From Varroa destructor (taxonomy: Eukaryota > Arthropoda > Arachnida > Mesostigmata > Varroidae): a DNA stretch of 64,000 nucleotides. How positions within the stretch are numbered: position 1 is the stretch's first letter; every line of letters begins with the position of its first letter. Positions 49,701 through 64,000 of this stretch are shown piece by piece. Location of the stretch: the NCBI RefSeq assembly GCF_002443255.2, contig NW_019211458.1, positions 31,333,319 through 31,397,318 on the forward strand, given 5' to 3'. Under the pieces are notes generated by a model that was given only the letters and a program-made list of their open reading frames with translations, was not told the DNA's origin and did no database searches. The translations under genes and the position numbers were made by a program.

Positions 49701-52323
49701 CAATATATTTCAATTGGCTTCGTACATTTGCTTAGAGAGACAAATCAGTACGTGTATAGTGAATATGCAAGAAACTGTACCGTGTCCGCTTACTAGCGCA
49801 GAACAAGAAATCTCATGTTTTTGTTGTACGAATAGATGTACGTATACTATGGAATGCGCGCATGAGCATCTTGATCACTAGTTCAATTCCGTAAGACACA
49901 GTCTTCCTACAATCGATTTTTTGTTCTGAATTTCTGACATCTTGATACAGACTGCCGCCATCCCGCCAGACGGAGATTCAGCATCACCATACAGTGTGGT
50001 GCCATTATAGCCATTCTCACTATCGAACAGTGAAATAACGATCATTAACGGCCACGACGACATTTCGTGTTGCAGGCTGACGGGCGGTATCCAACGAAAG
50101 GGCCAAAAAACAGGGAAGCAAGCAGACCATGGAAATTATAGCAGAGCATGTTAATGACGAGCATCGAACAAGAATACAGTGCGCCAATTCAAATAGAAAA
50201 GAATCTCGACAAAACACATCGAATCAAGTCAATATTCTCATTAACTTGATATTTTTCGCGTCGTCAATGACACAGCTTGCCGGGAATCAAAGCTCAGTAC
50301 ATCGACGTGCTATACCTTTCAATGAAGATCTAATCACGGCAGCCCTGATGGCATTTACACACAAATATTTCAATTAATCTTCATTATTATAATGATTACA
50401 TGATACAGCTTCTGTATTTCAGTCTGAAGAGCGACCAAAGTCGCTGGAGAATTAGATGTAGCCTAATGATAATTACAGGCGCATGCATCACTAAGCACGC
50501 TTTATACGTCTTCGAGTTCAAATCCGCACCGGTTAGCAGTTTCGAATACGATATATAAGAGAGTTGGTTGGTGATGATGCCTGTTGTCATTATCAGAACT
50601 AGCAGGTTCATATAAAGGCATTGTTCAAGTAACTTGTACTTGTCACTCTACCCAGTGGAAGCCATAATGCTTATTTTGGGTTGATCTCAGTGTTTCAATT
50701 TCCGCTTCTACATATACCGATACAAGCATGTTAGGCAAAAGGAGGTCGTAAAAATCTATTCGACTGAGAGTCGAGTGAGTAACTATGTCTAAATAGAGAA
50801 AAATAAAATTGGCAGAAGAGCCTTGACTGAACCTCTTGAGATTTTCCTTTGACACGGGCAAACAGAGTTTGTAGAATCGTTAATTAAGTTGGGAATATTT
50901 TTTGTCCTTGATTTGAATCGAAAATGTTGCCACGGTAAACAATTGGGTACGTATGGGCCAATTAGAAGTAAGTCGCTGGTAATTTTACCCTTGGCGGTGG
51001 TCGCGCTTTGGACGATCGCGTGCTTGTAGGTCTGTCAGACGGACCATACCTATCAGCCGTAGGCTCGTGAGCCTGCCATCTTTCGTCCCTTGAATATGCA
51101 ATAGAGATCTGTTAATTGGCCACGGTCATATGGAACAATCTGAATGGCTGAAAGAAAAAGTGCCCGTCATGTCGATAAGGAATTCAGAGTTTGTCACGGC
51201 CATTGGTAAGCAATTAGCCAGCCAATCTAGCTTTATTAGCTACGCTTACTGAGTACTCTATAGGGCAGTGGAAAGTGACTCAGTGTATGAGGTAACGCAA
51301 CGATAGCTAGCTTTGGGAACTGGTCAGTCTGCGCTGCAGTAATAGTCAAACAGATGGGTAGAGCAACAGAAAAGACACCATTAGTAGACGCTTTTGTAGG
51401 TGTAGGTGATAACCGTAAAACCTCTACTGTCATCAGCTTTACTATCACTAAGAACTATAATATCATTGAGATACATATGTGAGAAGTGTGGCGGCAGCTG
51501 TTAGCGCTAATAGTCAGCACGCTCAGCGTCGGCATATGGCTCATTTAGGGCAGATATAAATCAGCATTCATTCACATTTGCCGTGACACGTTACTGTTTA
51601 TTAAGGGCGCCGCATTCAACGGGTCCAGAATGGAGATAACCGTAATATAAACATAGATCTATTAATTGTATTTCTGCTAATCGAAATTTGCGTCCAACTT
51701 ATAGTTAGGTGGATATATGAATGATCGTCTGCACAGAAGCACGAATCAGGCAGCCGTGCGTGCTAGCATGCAATAAGGTCGGCAATGCTCGAGCCCAGAA
51801 GCTTTTCTCGAAGACGTTAGTGCCTCACGGATTCGCGTGGTTTCGGCACTCCAGTATAACTGCGCAACTTATATACGGGTATCCTCGTTATATTGCGCTC
51901 GATGTAAGTTTGACCACATATGCGACGCTTCGCAGCGACATTTTTTAGTTTGGCGACAACTTTGCTACCCGCCAACTAAAACTTGTTATGTATCACCCCT
52001 ATTGCTAGTTGTTTCTAGTTATTGAAAAATCCGATATAACTACCGCTATTGATCACCTGCCATTGCGTTTATGCTGTCGCTAGCGGTCATCGCGTGCGTT
52101 CGTGCATTCGGTATGTATCCTTGTAAACTGCCATCACACCCCAATATGCTCATGGGCGGCTGTAGTTCCTTCTGCCAGAGTGCCATTCTTATTTCTCTGT
52201 ACTAATCATATCACTGACAGCAGCTAATTTTCGGCGCAGAGAGCGGGCATAGCTTGATCCATCGACTGACTCGTTCCGTCTGCATAAGCGAAGTCGTCCA
52301 CAAAGCAGTTCCGACTATCGAAA

Positions 52324-52361
52324 AGGCGTCCGTCCTATAGCGCATAGAACGGACGGCGCCT
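52324..52361. other. imperfect stem-loop
   Basis: Stem segments of 5, 5 and 4 bp (AGGCG/CGCCT, TCCGT/ACGGA, CTAT/ATAG) with a 3-nt bulge, one mismatch and a 5-nt loop. No flanking gene. Confidence 0.4.
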
Positions 52362-55300
52362 ACAAGCTACGAAATGTAAAACATAAGCCACAATTCAGGC
52401 AAAAAGTCAAAGAGAGCATAATTTTCAGGTTTCAGCATGCTACCGTTAGCGAGTTTTTATCGTCAATGCAGAACCATTTGTTTTTGAATCTGAATGCAAC
52501 GTGAGACCGGTTGCAACAGGAGGGAAACTGAACAATTATCACCGATGCAAAGCAGCGTCGATTTTCGCTTGACTGTTGGAATAGTTCAAAACTGATGAGC
52601 TTCCGCAGCACGAGGAGCAGCAGTAGTGGGCGTCGTCACAGCAGCTGAGCTTGGTAATGAGTTCGTGTTTTTCGTATTTCCGTATTTCGTAATTTAATGG
52701 TCGGCTCGCTTAGTTTGAACTGGCAAAGAGATCGTTCTATTCCGCAAGGCAGGATCGCGGCTACTGTGTACAGCTCAGTCCAATTAGCATCAATGAAAAC
52801 CTAAAATAAGCCACCTCTGTCGTAGGTCGCTAGCCATAGCTTGACCGTTTAATGGCTTGCAATTACATGCCCTCCTCGATGTGCGACGCTAAGGGTATCA
52901 ACAATTGCCTTGAGAGAATCGCTGCAACGTTTCCCAACGCTTTGCGGTTTCGCTACCCTGTCATTTTCGTACACTTACATATTTAAAAAGAGAAAAAATA
53001 ACCTAAAAAAAGGGACAGTAGAACAGGCTCTGCTTTGCGCGTGAAAGCGTCAAAAAATTACTCTGAAAAACTTTATTCTCTGTCGAAGAGTAAATTTCTT
53101 AGACAAATTGTCTCGTTCAAGGAACCACCCCTGTCCGCTAGTCTGCTACATCTTTCTTTTCGACTTTTCACAACATCAGCGCCTTCAGCCGTTGGTGTCG
53201 ACGGCTGCGGCAAAAATGGCGAAACATGACGCTCGATGCGATGCGCATGTGTACTTGGCTAGATGCGTTTTTGCATCGCTGGTATGCCTCGTCTAGACTA
53301 AGATGAAGTGGCCAACTGGCCGAATGAGACGATATGTCATCGTCCCCCAGATTCTTCTCAGCATCATCTTCGTCGTGCCAGGGCGAAGAGCTCAGAGACA
53401 CACCAGCGTATCAATTCGCTTCTTGTATTGCTTTTGTCGTACCATCGTTGAACTTCGTTTGTGTCACTCTGTCTAGCCGCTATTAATATGGCCGCAGTAT
53501 AGCCATGTTGTTAATCTCCTCAGATTATTCTTGTGTATGATTCAGTTAGTAGAGCTTCGGTCTGTTCGGCTATTTTGCTGGTTATAGAGATTTCGGATGT
53601 GAAACGATGAGTTCCACCGACACAGCGTAACATCAAATATACAGGAGACAGTACTGCTACCACGTTGAGACGATCTGCCATTGGCAATGGTCAAAGGCAC
53701 TAAAATGTGTACAATGCTGCTAACGAGTCCCTTTTTTCCTTCAGTTACTTAGTGTTTTTTGAGTTGAGACATTCTAACGTCTCAGCACCGTCGTCAACGC
53801 TCACACACGCAGACGGCCGGACCGGAATAACAATATCATTATGCAATGCGACAACAACGTCTCCTGAGGCGTTGGTAACGTAAGGAGCCGTTCTAACAAA
53901 CAATTTCAAGGTGAGGAGAGGCCCAAAGCATACGAGAACAGACACGTTAGTTTTTAAAGGGTACTGTTGACACATATTTGAGCAGACGCTCTACACAAAA
54001 AATGACGAAGACAAAAGCGTTATGGGCAAGATACTGCACAGAGATTACCCAGATATGGCAAAGAAAACTGAGAAAGCAAAACATTATTTCCTATTCGAGA
54101 AATTATGCACTGGCCAATTAATGACGGCATGTCGGATGTTGTTCGATGAACTGGCATAGTCAAACCTACGACACAGCATTATACTATTGGGAATTTTATA
54201 TCAATTTATGGTTTTTTTTTTTTTCATATCTTACAACGCGGAAACTACTAAATCGTAGTTCGTGCAAACCCAGTTCATTGAATATATATATTTTTTAAAT
54301 GTAAGAAAGCAGCATTCTATTTTGTTTTCCGTTTTTTTCTTAAATTCTTCATTAAAGAGCCCAATCACTGTTTATGTAGGGAATTTCAGAAAAAAAGCCC
54401 CTAGAACTACTCACATTAGGCGAAGAACAAATTTTATCCTTTGCTTATAGAAGGCTTTTTGTGGCGTGTCGTACTTGCACTTCCACAAACCATAGAACAC
54501 CTACGTAGTAATAAACAGAACAGCTTTATGGTAATATACAGTATAAACTACTAGTTCGAACAAGAACTATAATGCTAGTAATAGTAACTAAATAGCGGTG
54601 GTAAGGACTAAGAATACGTTGGGCTAATGTGAAACGACAACGTTTCCGACTGAGAAATTGGATCTGGCAATAAGGGTACGTGACAAGATGACACCTTTAT
54701 TGGCTTAGTTTCCCTGATCTCCAATGCCTAGTGTTACCCATTTGTGAAGGTTTCATTTCAGGCGTTTTTATTTTACCGTACAGTCGTGCGTCTGCTTTGC
54801 CCGCTATACACGTGCGGACATTATAAATTAAGGCTCATCTTCTTCACGGGCTGCTAGTGGAACGAACGTATTAGACGCTTTGAGTGAAACAGCAGTGTCG
54901 TGATTCGTCTATAGCGTTTCTGAAAGTCTGTACTAACTTGAGGAATCCCGTTTCAACGAAATCCCATTTGCCTTTTGGCTGATTTTGATGCACCAGTGCA
55001 AAAAATATTAGGTGTACTACTGCGATCAAGGCAGTAGCAGACGACCGAATCAAACGCCATAAGATGCGGCTGCTAATGAACTATTAGAAATGTTAGGCGG
55101 CGGCGACTAACGCCTCAGCGAATCGCCACCTGGTGGCAAGATTTCTAGATGGCTAGAAGAGTCACACGGCAACAAACCGCGTCTACTGCTTCACCATCAA
55201 GTCAATGTTATGTGTCTGAACACAGTTTACAATCAGCGGTAAACGACTCGTCGTTGATAAAGGTACGACCGAACAGTAACATTGTAAAAGCAACGCGATA

Positions 55301-57615
55301 GGGGTGGCAGGCACATCCTAATGAATGCACTCACCTCGCAGACGCAGGGAATAAATATCCGGCGCGAGGAAAGTGCGAAACGCAAATCTGTCCTCTTAAA
55401 ACAATGGCATTTCTATAAAACGAACTTTGGATAAAGTGTGTCATATACGTAGATGATCCTTGATTGGATCGTACAGGACAAAAAAGGTCGCGGGAATTGC
55501 CCACCACGTACCCCCTCGCTAGAAACACAATCTTTTAACATTTATTAGAAAATTCTTTAATAGTTCTCGCTTGCTGACTGTCTTACTGAGCATTTTCGTG
55601 TTAGTTCTTTTGAAATCCTTTCAAGAAGTTCTGGCATGCTGTGGCTGTTATTCGTAGCTCGCGCGTTATGACAACTAGCAACAAGTTAAATGTGCAGTAT
55701 GCGCTGAGAATCAAAGTGGTTCGAAGGGAAAAATAATAATGAGAAGGCAGACATGCATAGAACGAATGTAGAGCTTCTATGATTCAAGCTTCCCAGCATA
55801 ACACGTGCTATTGATGTGGTATCCAGATAGTGTTAGTTCGTAAAAACGTCAAAAGCTAATTGCGTGAGAATAGGCCAACGGGTTTCGGATGAAACGTTGT
55901 GTAAAAACATTTATACTTTTTCATTGTTTCACTAGCATTCGAACGTGTTTTATCTTTAAGTAACGAAGGACCAACTCGGTCTTGTTATGTGCTTGCTCAA
56001 GGCTTTCCTTATCAGCTATCGGTGTCAATCTCAAAGTCATGCTTGTGCTATTTGCAAGGCCTTTTTTCGGCAACCCTACCCGAAACACTCGGAAAGAAAG
56101 GCAACTATACTTACCACCATATCGTCATATATCTTAACCCTTTCTATATACGTATACACTTCACTGGGTAATTTTAAAGGTAGTAAAATTTCGAAACGGA
56201 ATCGTGGAACAACTGGCTGTCGTTGTTATAGTTTAATATGCGCGATCCGACAATTGTCGTATTTCGAATCGATATCGACACACATACGTAACATCTCGGT
56301 TGCCATCTCTTTCTAAATAGAACAGTGAACAGACGTGCGCGCTGAGTTCGCCTTTTACGTAAGATGATTACGTACGACCTGGCGCGCCAACGAACGTCTG
56401 TATTTGCTTTCAGTGGACTTCAACTAAGCTTGCGTATCGTCGGCGAAGTTCGGTATCTATTAAACAATATGCACTGAACTGCATATTTGTAGGTAAAGGA
56501 CATGTACAGAAAATAACACAAAAGAAGATTCGTCGAATTTCTATGTATTACCGTAGCAAGCAAGGCTCGTTATCCTCTTGAACTAGTGAATTTGGACACA
56601 ACTAAACGATAATCGTTTCCTCGTATGCGCCCATCCGAGTTCTAACTTTGAACTTGTAACCTTGAACTTCTTTCTGTGTATAACGAACCGTGGATAACTA
56701 TGTCGTTTATCTAATTAACCAAAGCGCGGATAACAGGTACAGCTCTCACATTCTGCGATTTAATGTATCGAACGACGCCTCTAGGAGCTGGAAACTATCG
56801 ACAGGAACTGGATTCGATGGGGGTGAAAAATTGACGCTCTGTTACTTGATGTTGAAGCAGCGGCTGAATTTCAGCACTTCTTTTATGGGTAAAAAAGAAA
56901 ATGAACGTTTGCTATATCTGATCAACGGCTTCATTTGAGCGGTACATGTATTCATCTGTTATTTCAATTACTTCTTGTTATTTTTGTTCGTATTAGCACA
57001 ATCTGTGACGCTGAAGTCAATGAGACGGTGTCAGTTTTTATTTTATAATAGTTTTGGCTTATCGATATATGTACGTATATTTCACGATCGTTTCGCGTTA
57101 TAGTAGTGTTCCGTGGTTCGTTCATACCCGTTCACGACAATAGGTTCCATATGTTCAGTTGCGTTCGTCGAGGACACGTTTGACCGATGCGTCCTTATTG
57201 GCATATCTCAACGATCTACCGACCCAATATGGCTAAGAGGTTAACATCGTACGTTACGACACAATTCCCTGTCGACCGTGCTAAAATGGCAAGTTCGCCT
57301 TCAAGCTAAATATAACAATCATACCTTTAATTCGTACATATCTAATCATGTGGAACCCAAACAAACGCATCACGACTTAATGATAAACAACAAGATGCTG
57401 ATGCATTTGTAGGAAGCAGCTTTTCAGCAGCAGTATTCATATATCGTAAGTTCATTCAGACAATATAAAAATGTTGAATTAAATTTCTGTTTTCAGAACT
57501 TGGACTCTCATTTGTTGGATATGGCTAAAATAAGGCGCTTATGTTATATCTTCGCCATATCTATCATGCCACGTCGAGCGAGGCTCGTTTCCGTCTGATA
57601 TTGGTCGAGCATTGG

Positions 57616-57623
57616 TGACGTCA
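57616..57623. promoter_or_regulatory. CRE palindrome
   Basis: A second TGACGTCA in the window. No gene lies nearby, so this may be chance. Confidence 0.2.
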
Positions 57624-59813
57624 ATATCATTGTTCTAGGTCTTAGCGGTTTGTCCAGTGATTTTTTGAGCTTCAAGCACCAGTATCTGACTGGTAATGTG
57701 CGGCACCGTAGCATAAGAAGCGTTTCTTTGAAGCTGGTAAAAAGCTAGTCATAGAGACGATTACATAAGGGTAACAAGCAAGGAAGTATGTTTGAAAGTG
57801 CATATTTTCCACGCAGAACTTCGAGCTTTACACTGTTATCAACGCTGGATAAACATTACCGTACTCGATAACGATGGCCGCCACAGAGGATCTGATCGAT
57901 GGCTTTCCATCAACACCTACTAGTACGCCCGTTGTACTCGACTATATTAACCATTCGGTTTAAACGGAAAAAAAACTATCTATGCTTGAATTTAACTAGA
58001 CAGGCAATATAGTAGGCGGCAGAATGTAATGTGGAAGGCTGTGCCGATCTTGTCTTTTATCCCTATGACAGTTAAGATGCATGAGAATGTCAGGTATCTG
58101 TTAGTTTGCACTGTATACGCTTCAGACTAGCTATTATTGGCTACGCCATATGATGATTCCGTTAAGCTTCACGTTCACCATTACTAGCCTTGGAACATCG
58201 CCACGTTAGGTTGTTTCTCATACGTCTAATCTCTATCTTCAATGGCAGCGAGGCAGTATAGCAAATACAAGTCATGCCTGTTACTGATCGATCTGATAGG
58301 AAACTTAATTGTCGAATTCATTGTTTCTACGATTGTATTTCTATTATGTTGACTCTGTAACAAATATCGTTCTAACTAAACTACGACGGAAGGCAATTCT
58401 AGGTTTGCTTTCATACCAGGCAAGCAATGTATTAACATTCATCAGCATTAGTAAGCCAAAGAATCCCGCTGAAACGAAATGCTACTCCCCGCGTAAGGAC
58501 CCAGTATAAGCGATAGGGTATTTCCGTTGAAGGGGGATATTTTTGCTGCGTCTTCAAGAAGGCATACTTAGCCGAAATGGCTTTAGATAAAGGTTACTAT
58601 TTTTTTTTTTTGCTGTACGAGCCAACTTCTCCTTTTTCTGAATAAGCTAGCCAGCCAAAAGGCCGAATCAACGACCGATTACTAGCAGTTACTGGTGTAC
58701 TGGCATACACACGTTGGTAGCGGCTTCTTGCGAGGATTCTTCTTAATTATTCGTGGTAGCGAAACATATAAAGAAACTATTCGTAAATCCAACAAAGCGA
58801 ATTCTATGGAGCGTTCGTATCCGTAAAAGGACTGAAAAAAGCGGCGGAACCATTCGCTCAGACGTGTTCACATTTTCGTACTCGCTTACCATTTTCATTC
58901 AATACGGTCGCAGATATGGATAGTTTTTTAAAAGGTAGTCATGGCTACCTACAATGCCAGTCAAACTACCATTAAAACTGGTCGCTTCCGGTCCGAATCA
59001 TCGTTTACAGCCATTATATTGCTGTGCACCTCCCTTTCCCCCCGCCCCACCTTTCCGCCGAACCTGCACATTTTTCAGCTCATAACCGATAACTTATACG
59101 CAATCGCTCGAGCACTTCTACTTAATCTTTTCGCAATGATTTTTTCTAGAAAAAAATGTCCGTAAAAGCGTTCAATGAATGTAAAAAAGTGCGGAAGCAA
59201 GCTCTGTAGTCTGATGAGATCTGGCTCGCTCAAGTGCATTGCATTGTATCAAATGTTGTTTAGGTACTGCAGTGAAGTACATATATTGTTACTAGCCGAT
59301 TAACAATCATAAATATTATACTCGGGTGCCTGAGGTCGCCGCTCTTGCCACTGTCAGTCCTCACACAAAAAAACGACATTGATTTTTTTAGCCGACGACC
59401 ACGATCGTAGTGAGGAACATTGTTATTCCAGTTTTTCTTCATCAGTAAAAAAATAACCATCTTCCAAAAAAAGGCCACAGTAACGCTGCGGAAGACGCTG
59501 CAAAGATCGGTTTCATCCTATTTGGCGACCGTTGAGTTCAATCATCCACGTAGCTTTTGGGCTTCTCGTTAATATGAGAGACGATGGCAGTAATAAGGAA
59601 TTGTCTCTGTCAGAACTAGCGCTGTTGTCGGTATGAGTATCTCGTCGGTGTTTCCCTGCAAAGACGTCAAAAGCTGCTGCCGTTTTCTAACCAACATCTT
59701 TGGCAACGATCACCGACAGCTGCCTCTCAGATAGCTGGTCGATCTATATGTTGACCGAGCAGTTTGGGCAATGGCAAAAGCTAATACAGCCATGACTACG
59801 ACATTGAACGTGT

Positions 59814-59830
59814 TATATATATATATATAT
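59814..59830. repeat. (TA)n microsatellite
   Basis: About eight TA units in non-coding sequence. Confidence 0.9.
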
Positions 59831-62800
59831 ACATACATAGTCGACGTGTCGTTGTTTCTGTGAATTACCTCTGTTGATCAATATTTCTTCGATGACGGAT
59901 TCCCTGTATCATCAACATTTATTGTTGTGATCGCGTGCTCTCGTTTGCCGCCCACTTTTCAGAGGAAACTGATGGTACCGTTTAGCGTAGGAATACAGCG
60001 TTCGGACGGTAATCACGGATACAAAGCCCCTAAGCAGACTATACCGTCGCACGTTATCGTTAATCATTCATAACAGAAGTAAACAATAGTATCCTGAGAT
60101 ATTAATGTGAAGTTTATTTACGATTTTATTTGTTAATTGGGATGTTAATGTTTAGCTAGCAAGCATCTTGACGTATCTTTCCTCATCAACTTGAATTGCT
60201 CTACTTTTAGTGGTGAATTCAATGAAATTAGCATAGCTAGCACAATACTAACAATCAGTCGTAATACATATATGGCCTGCTCCGCAAATACGGATAGGCT
60301 ATGTTTGGCTATTAAAGCACACGTTACTATAGATTCAATTGTCGTAAATTGTCAATAGTTCCACAGATCTGCTAAGGCCCACCAGCATGTATTTATTATT
60401 ATCACCGTAAATAATAGTGGCTCCGTCAGCAGCAGTAGCAAGGGCAGCAGAAGGTTTAAAACGGCACCGTCTCAAATCACCACACTGTCCGCCTACGCCG
60501 CCGTCATTGTTAGAAGTATCAGGAAGGAATAAAGATGAAAGTAACAGCAACGCTACATCGTCATTAGATCGCTTACTCAATGCTTACACGATTCTTCCGT
60601 CGAGATGGTATTGTTTGTTATAGTGTGTCAGCGTGATTGCCTATTACGCGGCTCTTCTCACTCACTTGGCCGTTGTCATGTCCATTTTCTGCCTGAGGGT
60701 GTCAACGCGTTGTCACCCTGGAGGGTTATATCTATATTATCATTGTTGGCCTCTATCCGCCGAGTTCTATGACAAGTAAACTGTGGCTGCTCCTCAAAGT
60801 CACTAGAACGAATTGTGTGTGGTCTGTCTACTACGTATTTTTCTACCGCTTTCGCTGGTACCACAACCAACAGCGTCGGCGCGGCCTGAGTGGCTGTGGC
60901 CGCTATACGGTCCCGGGTCTATTATCATTTTGTTCGATTGTTGAACAAGAAATGGACCCGATCAGCCATGTCGCGTCATCGCTAAAACAATTGTCATTCA
61001 TAGCGGTATTTAGTCGTGTCTAAAATAAAGAGCTCCAGCTCGGTGAGGGGGTCGAACCCTTCGAATTCGATCCCATTGTTTCATGTAGTGAAATTGATAT
61101 CCAAACTAAAAATAACAAAAACAATATTATCATTCTTATCGCAACGTAGTCCTTGTTTAGACCAGTGCTAAGTTGTGGTTTGTTCTAGGAGTACAAGCGC
61201 AATTTGAATGCCGAAAAACTACCTTTGTTTGTAAAAAAGTTGAACATCAAAAGGAATTAACCTTGCCGGAGTTAAATACGACTTAGCTAAACAAACTGAA
61301 CTGTTCTTGGCGAATAATAAGAGGTCATATGGAAGATTTTACGTCTACACGGCTGGCCATTTATGTTAACAGTCTTTTTGCTGCAATACATATACCTTTT
61401 ATATGGTTCCGTAGCGACTGCCACCCTCCACATCACCACCGATAATCATCTACATAGAAATATTTCGTTCCACGGCATCCTCGGCCACAAAAAGCGAAAC
61501 CATATGGGAACGACTAACTCCGTTTCCTTTCCTCTGTCATGCTCCATATACGTCGAATGTACACGGGCTTAGCTAACTCGGCTATGCGCAGCCTCCCGAC
61601 AAGAATTATAAAAGAAGTGTTCCGGAAGACTAAACATGGAGACATCCGGCTTCTAGGGTTAATTCCGTTCTACTGGTAGCAGGAACACCCACCCTCTAGC
61701 TCGACAGGGACCCGACTACCACACAAGCAAGGACAGTCTATGGGATACTTTATTCAATGCCAAGGATTCTTATAGATATTGTTGTTGAGACCATCATCGA
61801 GGATGTAACGACAATGCAGCACGACAGGAACTCAAAATCGTGCACTCGACTTAAGGCAAATGCATTCATTTCGTGCCTCCATCGGTAGCTGCCCGCTTCT
61901 GTAGCTCTTTCTTTCCCGTGTTTCTTTTTCTTTCGAAACATCTTTTTGTGAACGGTAGTGTAGCCTAAACAACCTAAACGAAAAGCGGACAGACAAACTT
62001 GCGGGGAAAGATAGATGAAACAGCAAGCGCTAAACGGTACAAAATGGCACTTGGGGTTCTCGAACCGGAAAAAGTGAATAGAGGAGTATTCGGACCAGAC
62101 CTCCGGAAATGTGATTGGGGTGACGTGTACCGGTGAGTAAGTAGGCTTCGTCTTGACACCGGTCCGAACCAGTTCCGCAGTGTCCGGAGGCAGGCGGCTA
62201 AAGTAACAACGAAAACGCACAGGAACTCATCAGATCACCGGTGCGACTACTGCAAGACGGTGTGAGCCTTCTAGTCTATCGAAACTGATCGTAGACGGGA
62301 AATAGCTTTTCCTAATGCACTGCCACCGATGTATTTTTGGCACTGTGCAAAGGATGTGAGTTCTGTTCCCATGATCGATTTTTCGTGGAGGAAAAGTGTA
62401 GCATGATAAAGATTACCCAAGAGTTCCAACGGCGCTCCGTGTCTCGTATAATATTGAAATTTACTGCTGAGTTTCTTTTATTTTAGCTGCGAATCGGCAC
62501 TTCTTGTGAGGTAGATTTTACCTGGTTTTTCTTTGCCGCAAATAATCTCTAAGGTTATTTTCTCGTAAGTTTAGATGGCGACATTGGTGATGCAGTGGAT
62601 CAGGTCCGCCCTCTTCAAAATATAAATTTGCTAAATGCAGCATTAATTTCAAATGCAGTATTGCGTTAAAGTTAAAAGAAAAAAAATAATACATTCCTCC
62701 CGGTAAATAAACCTCCCGGTTAGAGCATGCGTGATGTACAGAAACAGACTGTAGCTCCAAACGACACAAAAGAGCTTCAAAGCCTCAATAAGACGATTCG

Positions 62801-64000
62801 CGGTAGGATTGTATTGTTTAGAGCCATTGCTCCACACCTGCTGTCTCTGTCCGTTAATCATTATATACGTGGGCATCATATAGCTTATTATACGTTATAC
62901 CCAAATATTTGTGTAATTTCTTTTTATAGGAGTTACACCCATAGACAAAATAAATACGCTGATTACTCAAATTTCGAATGAAACGTACAAAGGGTATGCC
63001 GGACTTTCTCCACTTGCATGGCGCAACGCTTCCACCTCGTTACAAACCACCATTATTATCAGCAATATTATCAAATAGCTAACAGTCTGCTGACAAAAAG
63101 AACATGCTGGAATCCTTTCGACTTTGAAAATCTCTAAAACAAGATGAGTTCCCAATTTTGTATTACAATTGATTTGACATACCAACATCGTTGATATATT
63201 TACCAAATATATTATGTTTTATCACTTCGTTGGTTCTTTCAAAGACCAGCTAGCTCATTTTATCACACCACGGAGCCCACCGGACGCTGGAACCGGCAGT
63301 GCGTGTTCCTCAATCGTAGCTGTCAAAATATTTATATATGCAGGTATTCTAATAAATATAGAAAAATAAACGTGAATCCAAATTATTTGTCGGTTGATGA
63401 AAAACGGTTACTTCTAAACGCGTATACGGGCGCCAGACGATGAAGTCCTTGTCGTCATAGTCACATAGATGAGTCGCTGAAAACAGCTACGCCACTTTCG
63501 ATTTTGGAGCCTTTCCAATTAAGACTAAGCGGTAAACGCAAGTAAATATCTATCGAACAAACGTACAGCCCAATGGTATCATATAATGCATGAGGATACT
63601 ACAGAAAATTACGTGTTCGACACGCAAATGACAATACTCATGTACAAATCAGAACGTCCTTTTGCCTGTGCACTAGTGAAGTTAATGCTACAGACCGAGC
63701 CGATGTAGGTTGCAATTGAACCCTTTGTGCTTGAGCGAAAAAAAAAAATTGACAAAGCGTATACGTGTGCGTTATTGTTCTAGATGAATAGTGTGATTCA
63801 CATTGAAACGTGGCAGCAACCGCACGGCAAAAAGGTTATCTTATTGAAAATACACAGGTCTCAGGTAAGTTTCTAATGAAGATATGCGTTTATTCATTCC
63901 AGCTTGTTATTGCTGAGCGATGATTTGTACCGTTATCGAAGGTTTGGGTACGATGCTATAAAAATGACTACACATGTCCAAAAGTCAACCCACACACACG

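Larger units (their letters stand above)
49701..64000. other. non-coding stretch to the window end, no gene recognised
   Basis: A/T-rich again, with short frames on all strands. The longest is 61750-62220 (-, 156 codons) and has no recognisable motif. No RNA gene, mobile element or convincing exon chain could be supported by eye. Confidence 0.45.

Noticed and set aside
50460..50540. Possible tRNA with GTTCAAATCC
   Set aside because: The T-stem does not pair and no matching acceptor stem is present.
61040..61075. GGGTTCGACCCC on the minus strand resembling a T-arm
   Set aside because: Only 4 of 5 stem pairs and no 5' acceptor partner about 70 nt away.
61750..62220. 156-codon minus-strand frame as a gene
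   Set aside because: Length is within chance expectation for 39 kb in six frames and the product has no recognisable feature.

Overview
This is eukaryotic nuclear DNA. Genes are split by short GT-AG introns (mostly 150-530 nt), one assembly gap of exactly 100 N is present, and A/T-rich spacers and TA microsatellites are common. The recognisable proteins (a DENND4/Crag-type protein, mitochondrial Lon and an EGF receptor with a kinase very like that of insects) point to an arthropod. A parasitiform mite is my best guess from the overall style, but the sequence alone does not prove it.

Layout. Positions 1-3453 (+): the last seven exons of a DENND4/Crag homologue, cut by the left window edge. 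Positions 10593-7137 (-): a complete three-exon mitochondrial Lon protease (954 aa), convergent with DENND4. Positions 13967-12038 (-): pieces of a BTBD9-like BACK plus F5/8-type-C gene, broken by an in-frame TGA and a frameshift and apparently lacking the BTB and second F5/8 domains; I call it a pseudogene. Positions 14883-14263 (-): a possible two-exon gene for a small secreted protein. Positions 24871-17214 (-): a complete EGF receptor gene in five coding exons (1500 aa). Its signal-peptide exon lies 2.4 kb upstream of the rest, across the assembly gap. Positions 24872-64000: about 39 kb in which I recognise no protein-coding gene. The part near EGFR holds promoter-like motifs and a 38-bp perfect palindrome; further out there are GC-richer islets, microsatellites and scattered chance-length open frames.

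The genes do not form a pathway. DENND4 is a Rab10-type exchange factor for polarised membrane traffic, Lon is a mitochondrial matrix protease, and EGFR is a cell-surface receptor kinase. The long empty flank upstream of EGFR fits a developmental regulator with a large cis-regulatory domain, but that is inference. Exon joins were worked out by eye from splice consensus, codon phase and family alignment recalled from memory; no search was run.
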